From Hordeum vulgare subsp. vulgare (lineage: Eukaryota; Streptophyta; Magnoliopsida; Poales; Poaceae), in contig NC_058524.1 in the NCBI RefSeq assembly GCF_904849725.1, forward strand, positions 488,071,763 through 488,135,762: 64,000 nt of DNA. Reading direction: 5' to 3'. Every line of letters starts with the position of its first letter. Position 1 is the first letter of the stretch. The position numbers and the translations under genes were made by a program. Below the pieces are notes generated by a model. It saw nothing but the letters and a program-made list of their open reading frames with translations. It was not told where the DNA came from and searched no databases. Shown here one piece after another: positions 44,070 to 56,006 of this stretch.

Positions 44070-46420
44070 ATGACTCGGAGCCGACGCGGGAAGTACTACA
44101 TCAATAACTTGCTATGGGGATCCGAGGCCGATTCAATCGAATCCGGCGACAGAATCCCCTTCGGCAAGATCAACGTCTTTGTCGGCATGGTTGGATCGCC
44201 TATGCCTGAGCCGGACATCTTCACCGACATCGTCGGGCCGGCCAGGTACGTCTGCCCTGTTGCGATGCCAAATCAAACCTGCCCGGTCTTTGTTGGTTTC
44301 ACACAGGGATCTGAGGAACCAGAACGATCGGTGACTCAGGACACCACGCCAGTCAACACTGATGACGAGTCATCCATGGGCGAGTCAGATTCAATTCAGT
44401 CTCTACATGGGGCTGCCTCGGAGGCTTGTCACTAGAAATGGACCCCGAGGGTCTCGATCGAACCCGCCGTCAGATCGCCGTTTACATGGCAGGGGTGACT
44501 CAGCCCCCGCGAAACCCGGCATGCAACGAAGGAACTGGCGAAACATCCTGAAGCCCGGCTGCGATCTTGGTGGATTTGGCGGTAGAGATAACAAGGCTCA
44601 TGGCGACCCCCGTAACAGCAGAAAACCAGGACACGATAAACGCCGAGTTAACAAAGCTAAGAGATGGGGTGGCAAAGGCTCAGCAAGACGCTGAGGTAGA
44701 AGCCGCCAGGATCGAAACCCGGCAAGCTCAAATCACAACTGAAACAGCTCGCCTGAACACCGAAAACTGGCGGCTCGAGAGGTATCAAAGCGCATTTGAC
44801 GCTGTCCATCAGCGGAGGCACCAGTGGCGTTTACCCCCTGATCTCAACCCGACCTGCCTATTCGACACTCCACGTACTCCCGGAGTAGGAGACGCTCCAG
44901 GAGGAGGGTCGGGCCAGCCGCCAAACCCGCCACTTCAGCCAGCTGTTGATCGCGTCCCTCGATTCCAGACACCTCGAGGTCACTTTTCCAACCCGGTGGA
45001 CAACGTCCACGCCGCGACTCGCCATTTAGAGTCACTTCCGATTCATGGCAACACCCCGGCTGAAATAGAAGCAAGGAACACCATTGAGATGTTGAAGACG
45101 GCGGTGGTTCAAAACGACCAGTTCTCGCACAGCCTCGATCGGCTATAGTCCACCCCCCCAGGCAAGCCGCACCAGGAGCCGGCCAGAGGACCAGCCCGCC
45201 ATAACCAGCGGACCGCGACCCTTTCCCCACGTCAACTCGCCTGATCATCTAGACCCGCCGGGTCGGGATCACCCAGACATCCAAACCGGCCCAGCGCCGC
45301 TTGTTGGAGGCAGTAGGCAGGTAGGGGTGCCATGCTTGGCCCCCGCCCTTCGCAATGAGCGAATGCCGAAGTATTTTAAGGGACCAAGAAAGGTGCCTAA
45401 CTACACCCCGGACCTTGAGCCAGCGTCATGGGTTGAGAGTTACGAAATCGCCATGGACATGCTGGATGTAAGTGAAGCAATCTGCGCCAGGTACTTCACA
45501 ATGATGCTCGAAGGAACGGCGCGTACTTGGTTAAAAAACCTGCCCCCAACTCCATCCAGACTTGGGCTGAATTAAAAGAGCGTTTCATCAAAAACTTCCG
45601 GGGAACTTGCAAGCGCCCGATGACAATAGTCGATTTACAGCACTGCGTTCAGCGCCCTAATGAATCGGCTCACCACTGGACGCGGCGGGTCACGGAAATC
45701 ATTCACTCGTCGGACGGTATCACGGCGGCTCAGGCTATGCTGATCTTGGAGCAAAACTGCCACTATGAGCCCTTGGTACAGAAGTTGGGGTGACTCAAGC
45801 GAAAAGTCCAGGATATGGGGGAGCAAATGGACACCCTCACTAGGTATGCCGAGGCGGACGACACTAAAGATCCAGGAGAAGATGGCGGCAAGGCCAACTC
45901 GCCGAGGAAAGGCGAGTCGTCCAAAAATAATACCCGTTTTCAGGGACGCGCCCGCCATAATCACGGAGGGAACGGCAAGAGAAGGCGGCAAGAAGAATCC
46001 TCGGACTTAGTCGCCAACACCAATGCCAACAACGGCAACCAGCGCCAGAAGAAGAGGGGTTACAGTGGCAAAAAGCCGCGCAATTATAACGAGATACTCA
46101 AGGGCCCTTGCCCGCACCACGCCATGGCGGATAGACCGGCGACTCATTCCTGGGAGGACTGTTACGTGATGCGGGAATTTCGGGCGGCGGCGATCAAAAA
46201 AGGGCAAAGCGGTGACCCGGACCAACGGCAGGAACAGTTCGGAGCACCTAACCAACGCCAGAACCCGTTCGGCGGCTTCCCCGGACCAGGGGCTCAGGGC
46301 GGCTCGCAGCCAAGAGCGGTCAGTATCCAATGCATAACCAACGGCGGTATAACCCGCCCGGAGTTTTTCAACAGCCACCTCCACAGGACAATACCACGTC
46401 TTCACCACCAATGCTTGTAG
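44070..46420 (+). pseudogene. Tat-2 gag, frameshifted
   Basis: The likely start is MTRSRRGKYYINNLLWGSEA at 44070. The frame continues to 44435, then moves through frames at 44433-44690, 44567-45148, 45327-45575, 45527-45793 and 45815-46420. The gag core is at 45360-45790: KVPNYTPDLEPASWVESYEI, the TARTWLKNLPP block, WAELKERFIKNF and LQHCVQRPNESAHHW. The C-terminal part carries a Cys/His set, CPHHAMADRPATHSWEDC, a knuckle-like region common in Tat gag, and a basic RRRQEE/KKRGYSGKKPR segment. Several frameshifts and stops make it non-functional. It is the most decayed part of Tat-2. Confidence 0.85.
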
Positions 46421-46433
46421 GCGTGATAAATAG

Positions 46434-48554
46434 GTGAATCACCGAGCGTACAGTGTATCACAGCCGGCACTCCCTAGGTACCTCCACTGGTCCGAGCAGA
46501 TTATATCATGGAGCAGGGAGGATCACCCGCCCAGAGTTAACAACCCCGACGACTTAGCATTGGTCGTGGCTCCTCAAGATGGGGGATATACCTTATCGAA
46601 GGTACTGATGGATGGTGGTAGCAGTATCAACATATTATACTTCGACACTTTTCGAAGGATGAACCTACTGGAGAAAGATTTAATGCCTTCAACCACGGTA
46701 TCCCACAAAATTATCCCAGGTAAATCGGCATACCCCATAGGCCGGGTTAAACTCACAGTTGCGTTTGGAACATCATCCAATTACAGGAGTGAGTCGCTTA
46801 TGTTTGAGGTGGTCAAGTTAAAGAGCCCCTATCATGCGTTGTTTGGGCGATCGGCTTACGCCCGTTTCATGGCTTGTCCTTGCTATGTTTACCTTAAACT
46901 CAAGATGCCCGGTCCTAAGGGACCCATCATGGTTGAAGGTGACAGGAGGATCGCAAGAGAGTGTGAAGAAGGGGATGCGGCTTACGCAGAAGCCGCTTGC
47001 GGTGCAGAAGAGCTAAAATATCACCAGACCAATGTTGATCCGGCTGATATGTCACCTCTAAAGAAGCCAACAACAGACGCCGAGCCGCCCCTCAAGTTCA
47101 AACCAATAGACGACACTAAGACAGTGGATTTCGTCCCTGGCGACTCAACCAAGCAGTTCACTATCGGGGCGGGTCTGGACCCCAAATACGAAAGCGTGCT
47201 CATCGAATTCATCCGTGAGAATCGGGACATCTTCGCATGGAAACCTTCTGACATGCCTGGTGTACCGAGAAAATTCGCTGAGCACCATCTTAATGTTGAC
47301 CCAAAAGCAAAACCGATTCAGCAATATCTTCGCAGGTTCAATGAGGAACGACGCAAGGCAATCGGGGAAGAAGTCGCCCGTCTTTTGGCCGCCGGGTTCA
47401 TCGTAGAGGTCTTCCACCCCAAATGGTTGGCTAACCCGGTCCTGGTGCTCAAGAAGAATGGCACCTTCCGCATGTGCATTGATTACAAAGATCTTAACAG
47501 AGCCTGTCCAAAGGACCCTTTCTCCCTTCCCCATATCGATCAAATCATTGATTCAGTGGCGGGCTACGAGCATTTGTGTTTCCTGGACGCTTATTCCGGG
47601 TATCACCAAATCAAGATGGTTGTGGAAGATCAGGAGAAGACAGCTTTTATAACCCCCTTCGGGGCTTTTTGCTATGTGTCCATGCCATTTGGGCTCAAAA
47701 GCGTCGGGGCGACTTACCAGTGCTGCATCCAAAATTGTCTCTGTGGCCAAATCGGACGCAACGTCCACGATTACATTAACGACATTGTGGTCAAAACTCA
47801 TAGGAAGGAGACGCTCTTGGAAGATTTAAGGGAAACTTTTGACAATCTGCGGGTATATCAGATGAAGCTTAATCCCACCAAGTGTGTCTTTGGTGTTCCC
47901 GCAGGAAAGTTGTTGGGCTTCCTAGTGTCTGAGCGCGGCATTGAAGCCAACCCGGACAAAATCGAGGCGATTACTTCGCTTGGGAAACCAGCAAATATCA
48001 ATCAAGTTCAACGGATGGCGGGTCGTATCGCGGCTTTAAGTCGCTTCATAAGCCGCGTGGGAGAAAAAGCTATTCCCCTTTATCAGTTGCTTAAGAAATA
48101 TGACCGTTTTGTTTGGACAAACGAGGCCAATGAAGCTTTTGAAGCCTTGAAGCAGCAGCTGGTCAACCCGCGGGTTTTGGCCGCCCCAACTGAAAAAGAG
48201 CCTATGCTTCTGTACGTTGCGGCAAATTCCAAGGCGGTGAGCGTGGCAGTGGTCATCGAAAGGAAGGAAGAAGGGACGGAATATTCGGTGCAACGCCCGG
48301 TGTATTTCATTAGTGAGGTGCTAACCCTCTCCAAGCAACGATACCCGCACTGGCAAAAGTTGGTCTATGGGGTCTTTATGGCGAGTCGAAAGCTCAAACA
48401 CTATTTCCAAGAGCATCCCGTCACGGTGGTTAACTCTGCTCCTCTCGGAGACATCATCCAAAACCGAGAGGCGACAGGGCGAATCTCCAAATGGGCGATC
48501 GAACTTAGACCGCACCACGTGCGATACACCCCTCGCACAGCCATCAAGTCTTAG
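46434..48554 (+). pseudogene. Tat-2 protease, RT and RNase H (long open frame)
   Basis: 706 codons. Protease: MDGGSSINILYFDTF at about 46607-46652, catalytic Asp intact. RT: FIVEVFHPKWLANPVLVLKK, MCIDYKDLNRACPKDPFSLP, FLDAYSGYHQIK, MPFGLKSVGATYQ. The active site reads YINDIVVK where the family has YVDD: the first catalytic Asp is Asn (codon AAC, 47778-47780), which should abolish polymerase activity. Thumb: NPTKCVFGVPAGKLLGF. Classical RNase H: VQRPVYFISEVLTLS and YGVFMASRKLKHYFQEH. It ends at TAG 48552-48554, in frame with the next domain, where the family has Gln. The ATG at 46434 is internal to the gag-pol polyprotein. Confidence 0.92.
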
Positions 48555-49100
48555 GCCTTGGTTGATTTCGTCAACGATTGGACCGAATTACAGATTCCGG
48601 AAGACAGGCCCGACCTCACGTACTGGACTATTTCCTTTGACTGGTCTAGGCAATTGGAAGGCTCGGGGGCGGGCGTGGTGTTGATTTCGCCCCAAGGAGA
48701 CAAATTCTGTTATGTTCTCCGACTCATGTTTCCATGCACCAACAACGCTGTAGAATACGAAGCCTTGCTTCATTTGCGACTCGCTAAAGAGATGAACCTC
48801 ACGCGGGTCAGATGTCTCGGCGATTCTGATCTGGTGGCTCAGCAAGTTTCAGGTACTTGGGATTCTCGGGACCCCTTGATGGCAGCTTATAGAAGGGCAG
48901 TGTCTGATGTGGCGGGTCACCTCCATGGCTATCAAATTGATCATATCGATCGGCGCCTTAACGAAGCAGCTGATGCCCTTTCGCGTCTCGGCTCACAACG
49001 TAAGCCGGTTCCTCCCAATGTCTTTCTGGATATTTTGCATAATCCTTCCGTAATGTTGCCCTCAGAAGAGGAGTTGGCAATACCAGACCCTGAGTCCTAG
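48555..49100 (+). pseudogene. Tat-2 second (archaeal-type) RNase H
   Basis: Same frame as the upstream pol after the TAG. ALVDFVNDWTE leads to the first Asp in TISFDWSRQLEGSGAG (the Gly usually after FD is Trp), NNAVEYEALLHLRLAKEMN with Glu but one codon short, LGDSDLVAQQVSG and LNEAADALSRLGS with Asp. This is the additional RNase H domain known from the Tat lineage. It ends at a TAG at 49098-49100, again a Gln-to-stop type change, followed by the integrase linker. Confidence 0.88.
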
Positions 49101-50383
49101 TTCGTGGCGGCTCTCCGTGTTACGTCGGATTGGGTTCTTCCGTATCTGGCATATCTCGCCCCAGGCGAGTTACCTTCGGATGAAGTGCTGGCTCACTGAA
49201 TTGTTCGTCGAAGCAAATCCATGGTCATCATCAATGGCGAATTATATAAGCGAAGCACTTCTGGGGTATTCCAACGATGCGTTTCTTCCGAAGAAGGATG
49301 CGTGATTCTGAACGACATCCATGCCGGAGATTGTGGGCATCATGCCGGGTCACGTTCCCTGGTTTTAAAGGCGTTCCGTCACGGTTTCTTTTGGTTGACG
49401 GCTCATGCAGATGCAGAAGATATAGTTCGTCGATGTGATGGTTGCCAGCGTTACGAACGACGGGCTCATGTGCCGGCTCAAGAACTAAGGATGATACCTA
49501 TTACTTGGCCTTTCACGGTTTGGGGGCTAGACATGGTTGGCCCCTTTAAGATGTCGTCCAACAAAAAAACTCATCAGCTGGTGACGGTTGATAAATTTAC
49601 CAAGTGGATCGAAGCAGAACCTGTTGGTGCTTGTGATGCGGAGACAGCGGTCAAGTTCTTGAAAAAACTGATCTTTCGGTTCGGGTATCCACATAGCATT
49701 ATTACTGATAATGGTACTAATCTATCACAAGGTGCGATGCAGGAGTTTTGCCATCGTGAGCACATCTGGCTTGATGTCTCTGTAGTGGCTCATCCACAAT
49801 CTAATGGGCAGGCCGAACGGGCGAATCAGGAAGTTTTGCGAGGAATAAAACCCCGACTTATGGTTCCCCTGGAACGCACCCCAGGGTGTTGGGTTGAGGA
49901 GTTGCCTTTAATACTATGGAGCATCCGGACCACCCCGAACCGTTCTACGGGTTTTACTCCCTTTTTCCTGGTATACGGAGCAGAAGTTGTTCTTCCCACT
50001 GACATTAGGCATGACTCGCCCAGAATTGTTTCTTATGTGGAACAGGACAACGAGTTGGCGCGTCAAGATTCTTTGGACGCTTTGGAGGAACCACGCGACT
50101 TGGCTGCCGCCCGATCGGCGATCTATTAGCAGGACTTGCGGCGTTACCACAGCTGCCGGGTCAAGAGCAGAACCTTTCAGAGGGCGACTTAGTGCTTCGA
50201 TTGATCCAAGATCGCGCTGGCATGCATAAATTATCACCACCATGGGAAGGACCATTCGTGGTGTGCAAAAGTCTTCACAACGGGACATACTATGTGGTGG
50301 ATCTTCGGCCTGATCGGCCAACCACAGAGGCTGAGTCAACTCGCCCTTGGACCATAGCCCACTTGCGGCCTTATTACACTTGA
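49101..50383 (+). pseudogene. Tat-2 integrase
   Basis: Same frame as pol through 50129, with TGA at about 49197 (CGA-type) and TAG at 50127. HHCC zinc domain: HAGDCGHHAGSRS...CDGC. Catalytic triad intact: WGLDMVGPFKM (D), IITDNGTNL (D), SNGQAERANQE (E). It continues with LILWSIRTTPNRSTGFTPFF. After 50129 the frame shifts to 50192-50383, which holds the C-terminal KLSPPWEGPFVV and WTIAHLRPYYT end. A natural stop lies at 50383. The linker at 49101-49220 carries the DWVLPYLAYLAPGELPSDE-type sequence. Confidence 0.9.
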
Positions 50384-51310
50384 GCTATTAGCTCTGCTTT
50401 TTGTAAGTTTTTCATTCTTTTTATGTAGCAATAAAATTGATGCCCACAAGCTCGAGGGCTTTCCTGCTATTTCATCTTATTGAAAGTATGGATATTTTAT
50501 TTTGCTCCTCAACAAGTCGCCCAAGCATGGACACTATCCATACGAGAGAGCATAAGTCGCCATGATGCACTTATTACAAAACTGGGTATCGATAAGCCAA
50601 AGAGAATCAAAGTCGCTACAAGCGCGCAATTCAAACATAGGCGCCTTATATGATTCTCTGGATTAGGTCGGCTTACTTGGGGACAATCTGTTCCCAAGTC
50701 GTTTTGTGGTAATAGCGTATATGCTTCTACAATCCTATGACCGGTCTTTCCCCTAATCATAGGTCACTTGGGGGCTTCCTCTCACTGAGATCAGCCTTAC
50801 TACCCATTTGGCCTGCGAAAAATTACCGCATTACAAATGGTTATACTGGACTGTGTGTTGGCCAAATCGCCATATGGACCCATGAACTCTTGGCGAGTTA
50901 CTTCGCTTTATGGACCCTGAACTCGCCTTGGTTAAAACATGTCTGGTACCGGCTAGCGCCCCACATGAAAAATAGAGAAACCATTGGTTCACTGAACCTG
51001 CTTCACTGAAGCTTGACTCGTGCCTGATCAGTCGGTCTAAATACTTGACCTTTTTATACAAAAATTCTCCCTTGGGTAGCACTTGAGTTTATATAACTCG
51101 TCCTATCCTGTCCCGACTTGAATGAGCCGACGAAATTCTTATCTTTTACCTTCCTGGCACTGCCACAAGGTTTTTCAAATTTTTCCAACTCACCTTAACA
51201 TCTGGAGTCGGTTATTATTTTATCATCCATTACTCACTGAGGTGGTTTGATGTATGTTTTTAAGCCTAACAGGTTGACGATCGAAATCATTATTGCCATG
51301 ATGGGTCAAG
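50384..51310. other. Spacer between pol and the antisense gene of Tat-2
   Basis: About 930 bp downstream of pol. No coding frame I support on either strand. Holds the 3' UTRs of the two convergent genes. Confidence 0.6.
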
Positions 51311-51319
51311 CATAATAAA

Positions 51320-51425
51320 ATGCCTGAGGGCGGGTCAAGCATCATAAAACACCCTGAGGGCGGGTCAAGCATCATAAAACGCCCTGAGGGCGGGTCAAGC
51401 ATCATAAAACGCCCTGAGGGCGACA
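51320..51425. repeat. 30-bp tandem repeat, about 3.5 copies
   Basis: Units of 30 bp, 'ccctgagggcgggtcaagca' plus 'tcataaaacg', nearly identical, just beyond the 3' end of the antisense gene. 30 is a multiple of 3, so a spurious PEGGSSIIKR repeat frame is open on the plus strand. Confidence 0.9.
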
Positions 51426-51510
51426 CAACGGTTTTAAAGACATCACAAGACAGGTTTGTTTTTCTACGAATGACTTATTACATGGCTCTCATGGCCAAAT
51501 CCATGAAGGA

Positions 51511-54500
51511 TTACTCTGCTGGTGTCTCCGGGTCAGCCTGCTTTGAGCTCTGACCGACTTCAATTTGCAAGTCGCCCAATACCCAGTTACACTTGGATAA
51601 GGCGGCAAATTCATCTTCATCGTTCAGAACTGATGAGAGATCCACCTCCAAATCAAAAGGGTTCTTGGGTCGACGCGGAGTCATGCTGGTTGTCACAAAG
51701 GTTGGAGGATTAACTTTCTTATTCTTGTCATCATAGGCAGCCTCATACTTTGATAAATCCAAGCTTGCTGCAAGCTGAGTCACCGCCAAGCGGGATTCTT
51801 TGACAACGCACTGGTAATCCTCTTGAGAAAATTCTGACCCGTCGTCCTTGAGCTTGGGAAAGCCTACTGCTACTTCTTCGGGTTTTAATTCTGGAGCATA
51901 CGCCAAGCACCGACTCAACGAAGTCAGCACCCCTTTTCGGGCAGCTGACCGGGTTAGCTCGCCGATCTGAGGCGGAAGGGTAGATAAGCAGCCAAACATC
52001 TTTTTGATTGATGTTATGGGTTCCTTGGCACCCATCACTGCTTTCACGGTCAGCACGCTTCCCGTATACAGTTGTTGTGTTAATGTGTAAATCGCCTTCA
52101 GCATCAGGACGCAGTCATTCTAAAGGTTGGTGGCTCTCGGACCTATATAATGGATAATGATGGTCAGTAACTTCTTCATGCTAAGTTATTTATTTACAAA
52201 GTGCAAGGTGAGGGTCTTGTTTCTTACCAAAGATAGCTTGTGCCATGTTGGAGATATGTTGCTTTAAGCCGGCCAACTCTTGTTGCACGGTATCCAATTT
52301 AGCTTCACCTTTTTCCGCTCGCTTTACCATGGCGTCTTGATCAGCTTGAGCCCTTTTGAGGGCGGCTTTCAGCTTCTCCATCTCAGATAAGATTATTTGA
52401 TATTTTTCTTCTGATTTTGCCCGTGCATCTTGCTGATCGGCTAATTTTTTTCTTTAAGTCGCCAAATGCTGACTCAGCTTGGGCAAGAGATTCGTGTCAA
52501 AATATATTATCAAGGGGAAAGTCTCAGAATTATTGCAAGCAATATCTCTGACACTTGGGGGCTAATGTATAATTTTTTAGAAAAAATTATACAGTATCAA
52601 GAGCCGGCTCATCTTTTCAGAGATGACCCGGCCCTTGGGGGTTACAGGTCGAAAGATTTTTTCTACTATCAAGACCCGGCTCATCTTTTCACAAATGACC
52701 CGGCCCTTGGGGGTTACAGGTCGAAAGATTTCTTCTACTATCAAGACCCGGCTCATCTTTTCACAGATGACCCAGCCCTTGGGGGTTATAGGTCGAATGA
52801 TTTCTTCTACTATCAAGACTCGGTTCATCTTTTCACAGATGACCCGGCCCTTGGGGGTTAACGAGGATAATATAGTATGCAGTAAGGCGTACCTCATGTC
52901 TGTTCTTCATCATAAGAAGCAGACTCTTTTCCATTTCATAACTCGCCTCCAGGCGACTTGCAAAGCCGAAGAGGAGTTCTTTAAATTCAAGATTTTCATA
53001 TTGGGATAGCTTAGCCTTGGAAATTTCATGTTCAATAGAAGGTTGAGCTGATGATGATTCGTGCTTCGTCAAAACTGCTAAAGCCGGCTTAGAAGAGTGA
53101 GTGCCAGTGATGATCACAACATCTGGATCTTCTGCCGTTTTCAACGGGCTCGGCGGATTGGGCGTTTCCATGCCTTCCTTGGGCGAATTCGGGAGATCCG
53201 CTTGATCTTCAGATTTATCCTTGGCCGGATTATCCTGAATCGGCGCCGGTTTTTCAATAAGCTCCGGAGCTGTAGTGGAAGTTGACCCGCCAGTTTTCCT
53301 CTTCTTCGCTTGTGCCCTAAAAGAAAAGGGGGTGCGCTTAAAAACAGACATTATCATCATCAGGACAATGTAAGTATTATAAGAACTTACCCTGGAACGC
53401 GGATCATCGGTGGAAGGGCTGACATTATTGAATCGCCTGACGAAGGAGGAGAATTCTGCAAAAATAACACCTCAAGATGTGAGCGAGTTATAAATATGAT
53501 CCAAAAGGAAACGAAAGGAGATGCTGTTAAAAGGATACCTCATTCTCCCTCTTCTTAGTTTTTGTTGGTAACCCGGACACCAAGTCTCCAAAATGACTCC
53601 GAGTTTTCCGATTGGAAGCATATTGTGTTTTCTTCAAAAGGAAATTAGGATCCAAACAAGCATTTGGGTGAGACATGGGAACTTTCCCACAAATCCTCCT
53701 GGCCGGCTTAGGCGGAGGAGAAGATGAGTCGGAGGAAACATAAATTACCTCTACGGAGTCTTCCTGGCTTTCGTTGTCCTCATTCTACACAAGAGATACG
53801 GAGGCGTAAACACAAAATTATAACAATGAATGGCGAGTCAAAGAAGGTAGAATGTTACCTCTGAAGGTACGTCGCCGACTTGGATTCATCTGTGTCAGAT
53901 GGCTCAGTAACGGCGGCTTTGCCCTTGCCCTTGGATTTCTTCTTTGGGGGCGGCTTGGCTTGCTTCAGGGCCATCTTTTTCGGCCTCTTGGACCACAATT
54001 TGTCGCCTTTCTGAAATGGCATTTTTATTATGAGAATCATAATTCAAGTAAGTCGGAAGGAATAAAGTAAAGGCGGGTTAAGTTATTTACCTTTGACGTC
54101 GGGTTGATCTTGCAAAATGGCTTAAGACCTATTTGACCACACTTGGCCAAGGGTTCGCCGGTCAACTTCTTGATGATGGATACAATGTCGTTTTCTGTCA
54201 GTGTTGTACGGAAGTAGCATTGGGGATGGTCCAAGGTGCCATCAAACTCACACGTTAGGCCATCTCAGCGACTTAAGGGGAGGATGCGCCATTCAACCCA
54301 GCAGCGGATCAAATCGATCCCAGTAAGACCGTTGTTTGTGAGAGATCTTAACTCGGATAGCACTGGGATAAAATCTGACTCCTCTTCTTCAGTAAGCTTG
54401 TCTGGGAGTTTGAAGTTTGTCGGAAGACGTTCCTCCATATAGCCAAGGAGCTTGTTCTCACCCTCAGGAGAAGTTTCCTGGCAATAAAACCAAGACTCGC

Positions 54501-54975
54501 CCCAGCCTTTGGGATGGCTTGGCATGGCAAGTGATGGGAATGGACTGTCCCTGCGGCGTTGAACGTTGACGCCTCCAAGTTCCAAGCTAGGGCCATTGGA
54601 AAATTCTGTCTGGCGATTCAAATGAAAGAAATACCAGAACAAAGGAACTGATGGTTCCATCCGCAAATAGGCTTCACAGAACACTTGGAACTTACATAAA
54701 TTGCTAATTGAGTTAGGTCCTAAGTCTTGGAGGCGGACATTCATGAAGGTCATGGCGTCCCTAAGGAATTTTGACCCTAGCGGCTTAAATCCCCGTTCGA
54801 GGTGCTCAGCAAAAACAACTATTTCCCCTTCCTTCGGGTTGGGAATCTCTTCTCCAAACCCGGAATGCCATCCGATAACCTCTTTCGGGTCAAGATTTCC
54901 CGTCTTCACACAGTCGTTGAGAAAAGCTTCATCAACTTTGGTTGGGAGCCAATCGGCTTTGAAAACGGTACCCAT
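51511..54975 (-). pseudogene. Antisense multi-exon gene of Tat-2: Transposase_28-like domain protein, near-intact
   Basis: Opposite to pol, converging on it. Exons from splice signals: 54975-54091, 54010-53859, 53784-53539, 53455-53391, 53316-52893, about 52545-52228, 52142-51511; donors include GTAAAT, GTAACA, GTATCC, GTAAGT, GTACGC and GTAAGA, with AG acceptors. Start MGTVFKADWLPTKVDEAF; domain core EIVVFAEHLERGFKPLGSKF and LQDLGPNSISNLCKFQVF, aligning with the Tat-1 antisense gene. Exon 2 is very basic (KKKSKGKGKAAV), later exons acidic/Ser-rich, then a coiled coil (KLKAALKRAQADQDAM) and a C-terminal helical part (LTVKAVMGAKEPITSIKKMF). Only a TGA at 54265, a TAG at 52120 and a frameshift in an A-run near 52455 break it. 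Function unknown. Confidence 0.85.
52587..52862. repeat. 72-bp tandem repeat, about 4 copies, in an intron
   Basis: Units of about 72 bp ('tcaagacccggctcatcttt' to 'gatttcttctacta') lie between exons 5 and 6 of the antisense gene. Copies differ at a few positions. The length is a multiple of 3, so overlapping spurious repeat frames occur on both strands. Confidence 0.9.
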
Positions 54976-55993
54976 GCTAGAAAGGGAGAGATTACGGGTA
55001 AATTAACTCGCCGAGCACTTACTAAGTGGTTAAAAGATCAATTAACTCGGCGAATATTTGTCAGGTGACTAAGGGAGTTTGTTGGCTCGCCAACAAAGGG
55101 TCGGGTCAGAATACCAGGGCGATTTATGAATTTCCTACTGCTTAAGAGAGACGGCTCAGAGCTTCAGATATATTCGCTAAAATGGTGAAGTATGGATCTA
55201 TAAACATGTTTCATACAACAGGAGGAAACATATAGATCTACAGAGCAGGCAAAAATAGATGAAAAAGCCTGGATAAAGGAAAACAGCCTATGGCTAGGGT
55301 GAGAACAGTGAAGATGATATTGACGAAAATCTTTCTAGATCTTCAAACCGAAGCTAGTCAACTAAAGGTATGGTTGATGCTACTGTGCCTACTATTATCG
55401 TCATGAACTAACCAGCAATTATGGAGGCATTCAAGGTGTTCTAAGAAACCGGCAGGCATGAACTTCGAAGAACTAAGATCTGCCACTAATGGCGGAGGAC
55501 TGACCTGGTTATGACGACCGGAGGCGGCCGAGGAAGATCTGTGGCGAGTGCTGCGCGTTTAAGTGGCGTCGGGATGCGTCGGATACGACGGCCGGGGACG
55601 GAGGTCTTCGGGCGGCGACGGGGCTCTCGGTGCAGTCGCAAGGAGGAAGGGGATGACAAGATGGGTAGGTGGAAATGTGCCCTGTCTCTTCCCCCAACCT
55701 ATTTATTAGGTCAGGCGCTGGAATCAAGGCGCCACGCGCGGGAACTGCCGAAGGGATAAAGATTCGCTATAATGGCGCCCAAAAATTTCGGGATATCTGT
55801 GTCGAAGGATCCGTTGGGGATTACGTCATTATCTCTTCTGAGATTAAAGGGACAAAATGATGTCAACAAGAAGTGGTTCGGCGACTTAGGTATCTCCACA
55901 ATCGATGGCGCTTTAAAGTGTATGATGCATAAAAGGAGCAGGATGAGTCGCCCCTAACTAGGTAAGAATATTGGCGTGAACAAGTTCAAGTCA
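54976..55993 (-). promoter_or_regulatory. Presumed leader/promoter of the Tat-2 antisense gene
   Basis: 1.0 kb between the antisense ATG and the 3' LTR. On the minus strand a TAATAAATA word at 55700-55708 could be a TATA box, with a GC-rich leader (55509-55680) below it. No coding frame supported. Confidence 0.4.
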
Positions 55994-56006
55994 ATTTGGG
56001 GCCTAA
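55994..56006 (+). other. Polypurine-like tract of Tat-2
   Basis: Sequence ATTTGGGGCCTAA directly precedes the 3' LTR start TGTAGGGGATA; G-rich, at the expected primer position for plus-strand synthesis. Confidence 0.65.

Noticed and set aside
51320..51553. Repeat protein (PEGGSSIIKR units)
   Set aside because: A 30-bp tandem repeat with length divisible by 3; frame arises from the repeat and has no conserved flanks.
51320..52862. CRISPR-like arrays at the 30-bp and 72-bp repeats
   Set aside because: The repeats are directly tandem without unique spacers, in a plant retrotransposon.
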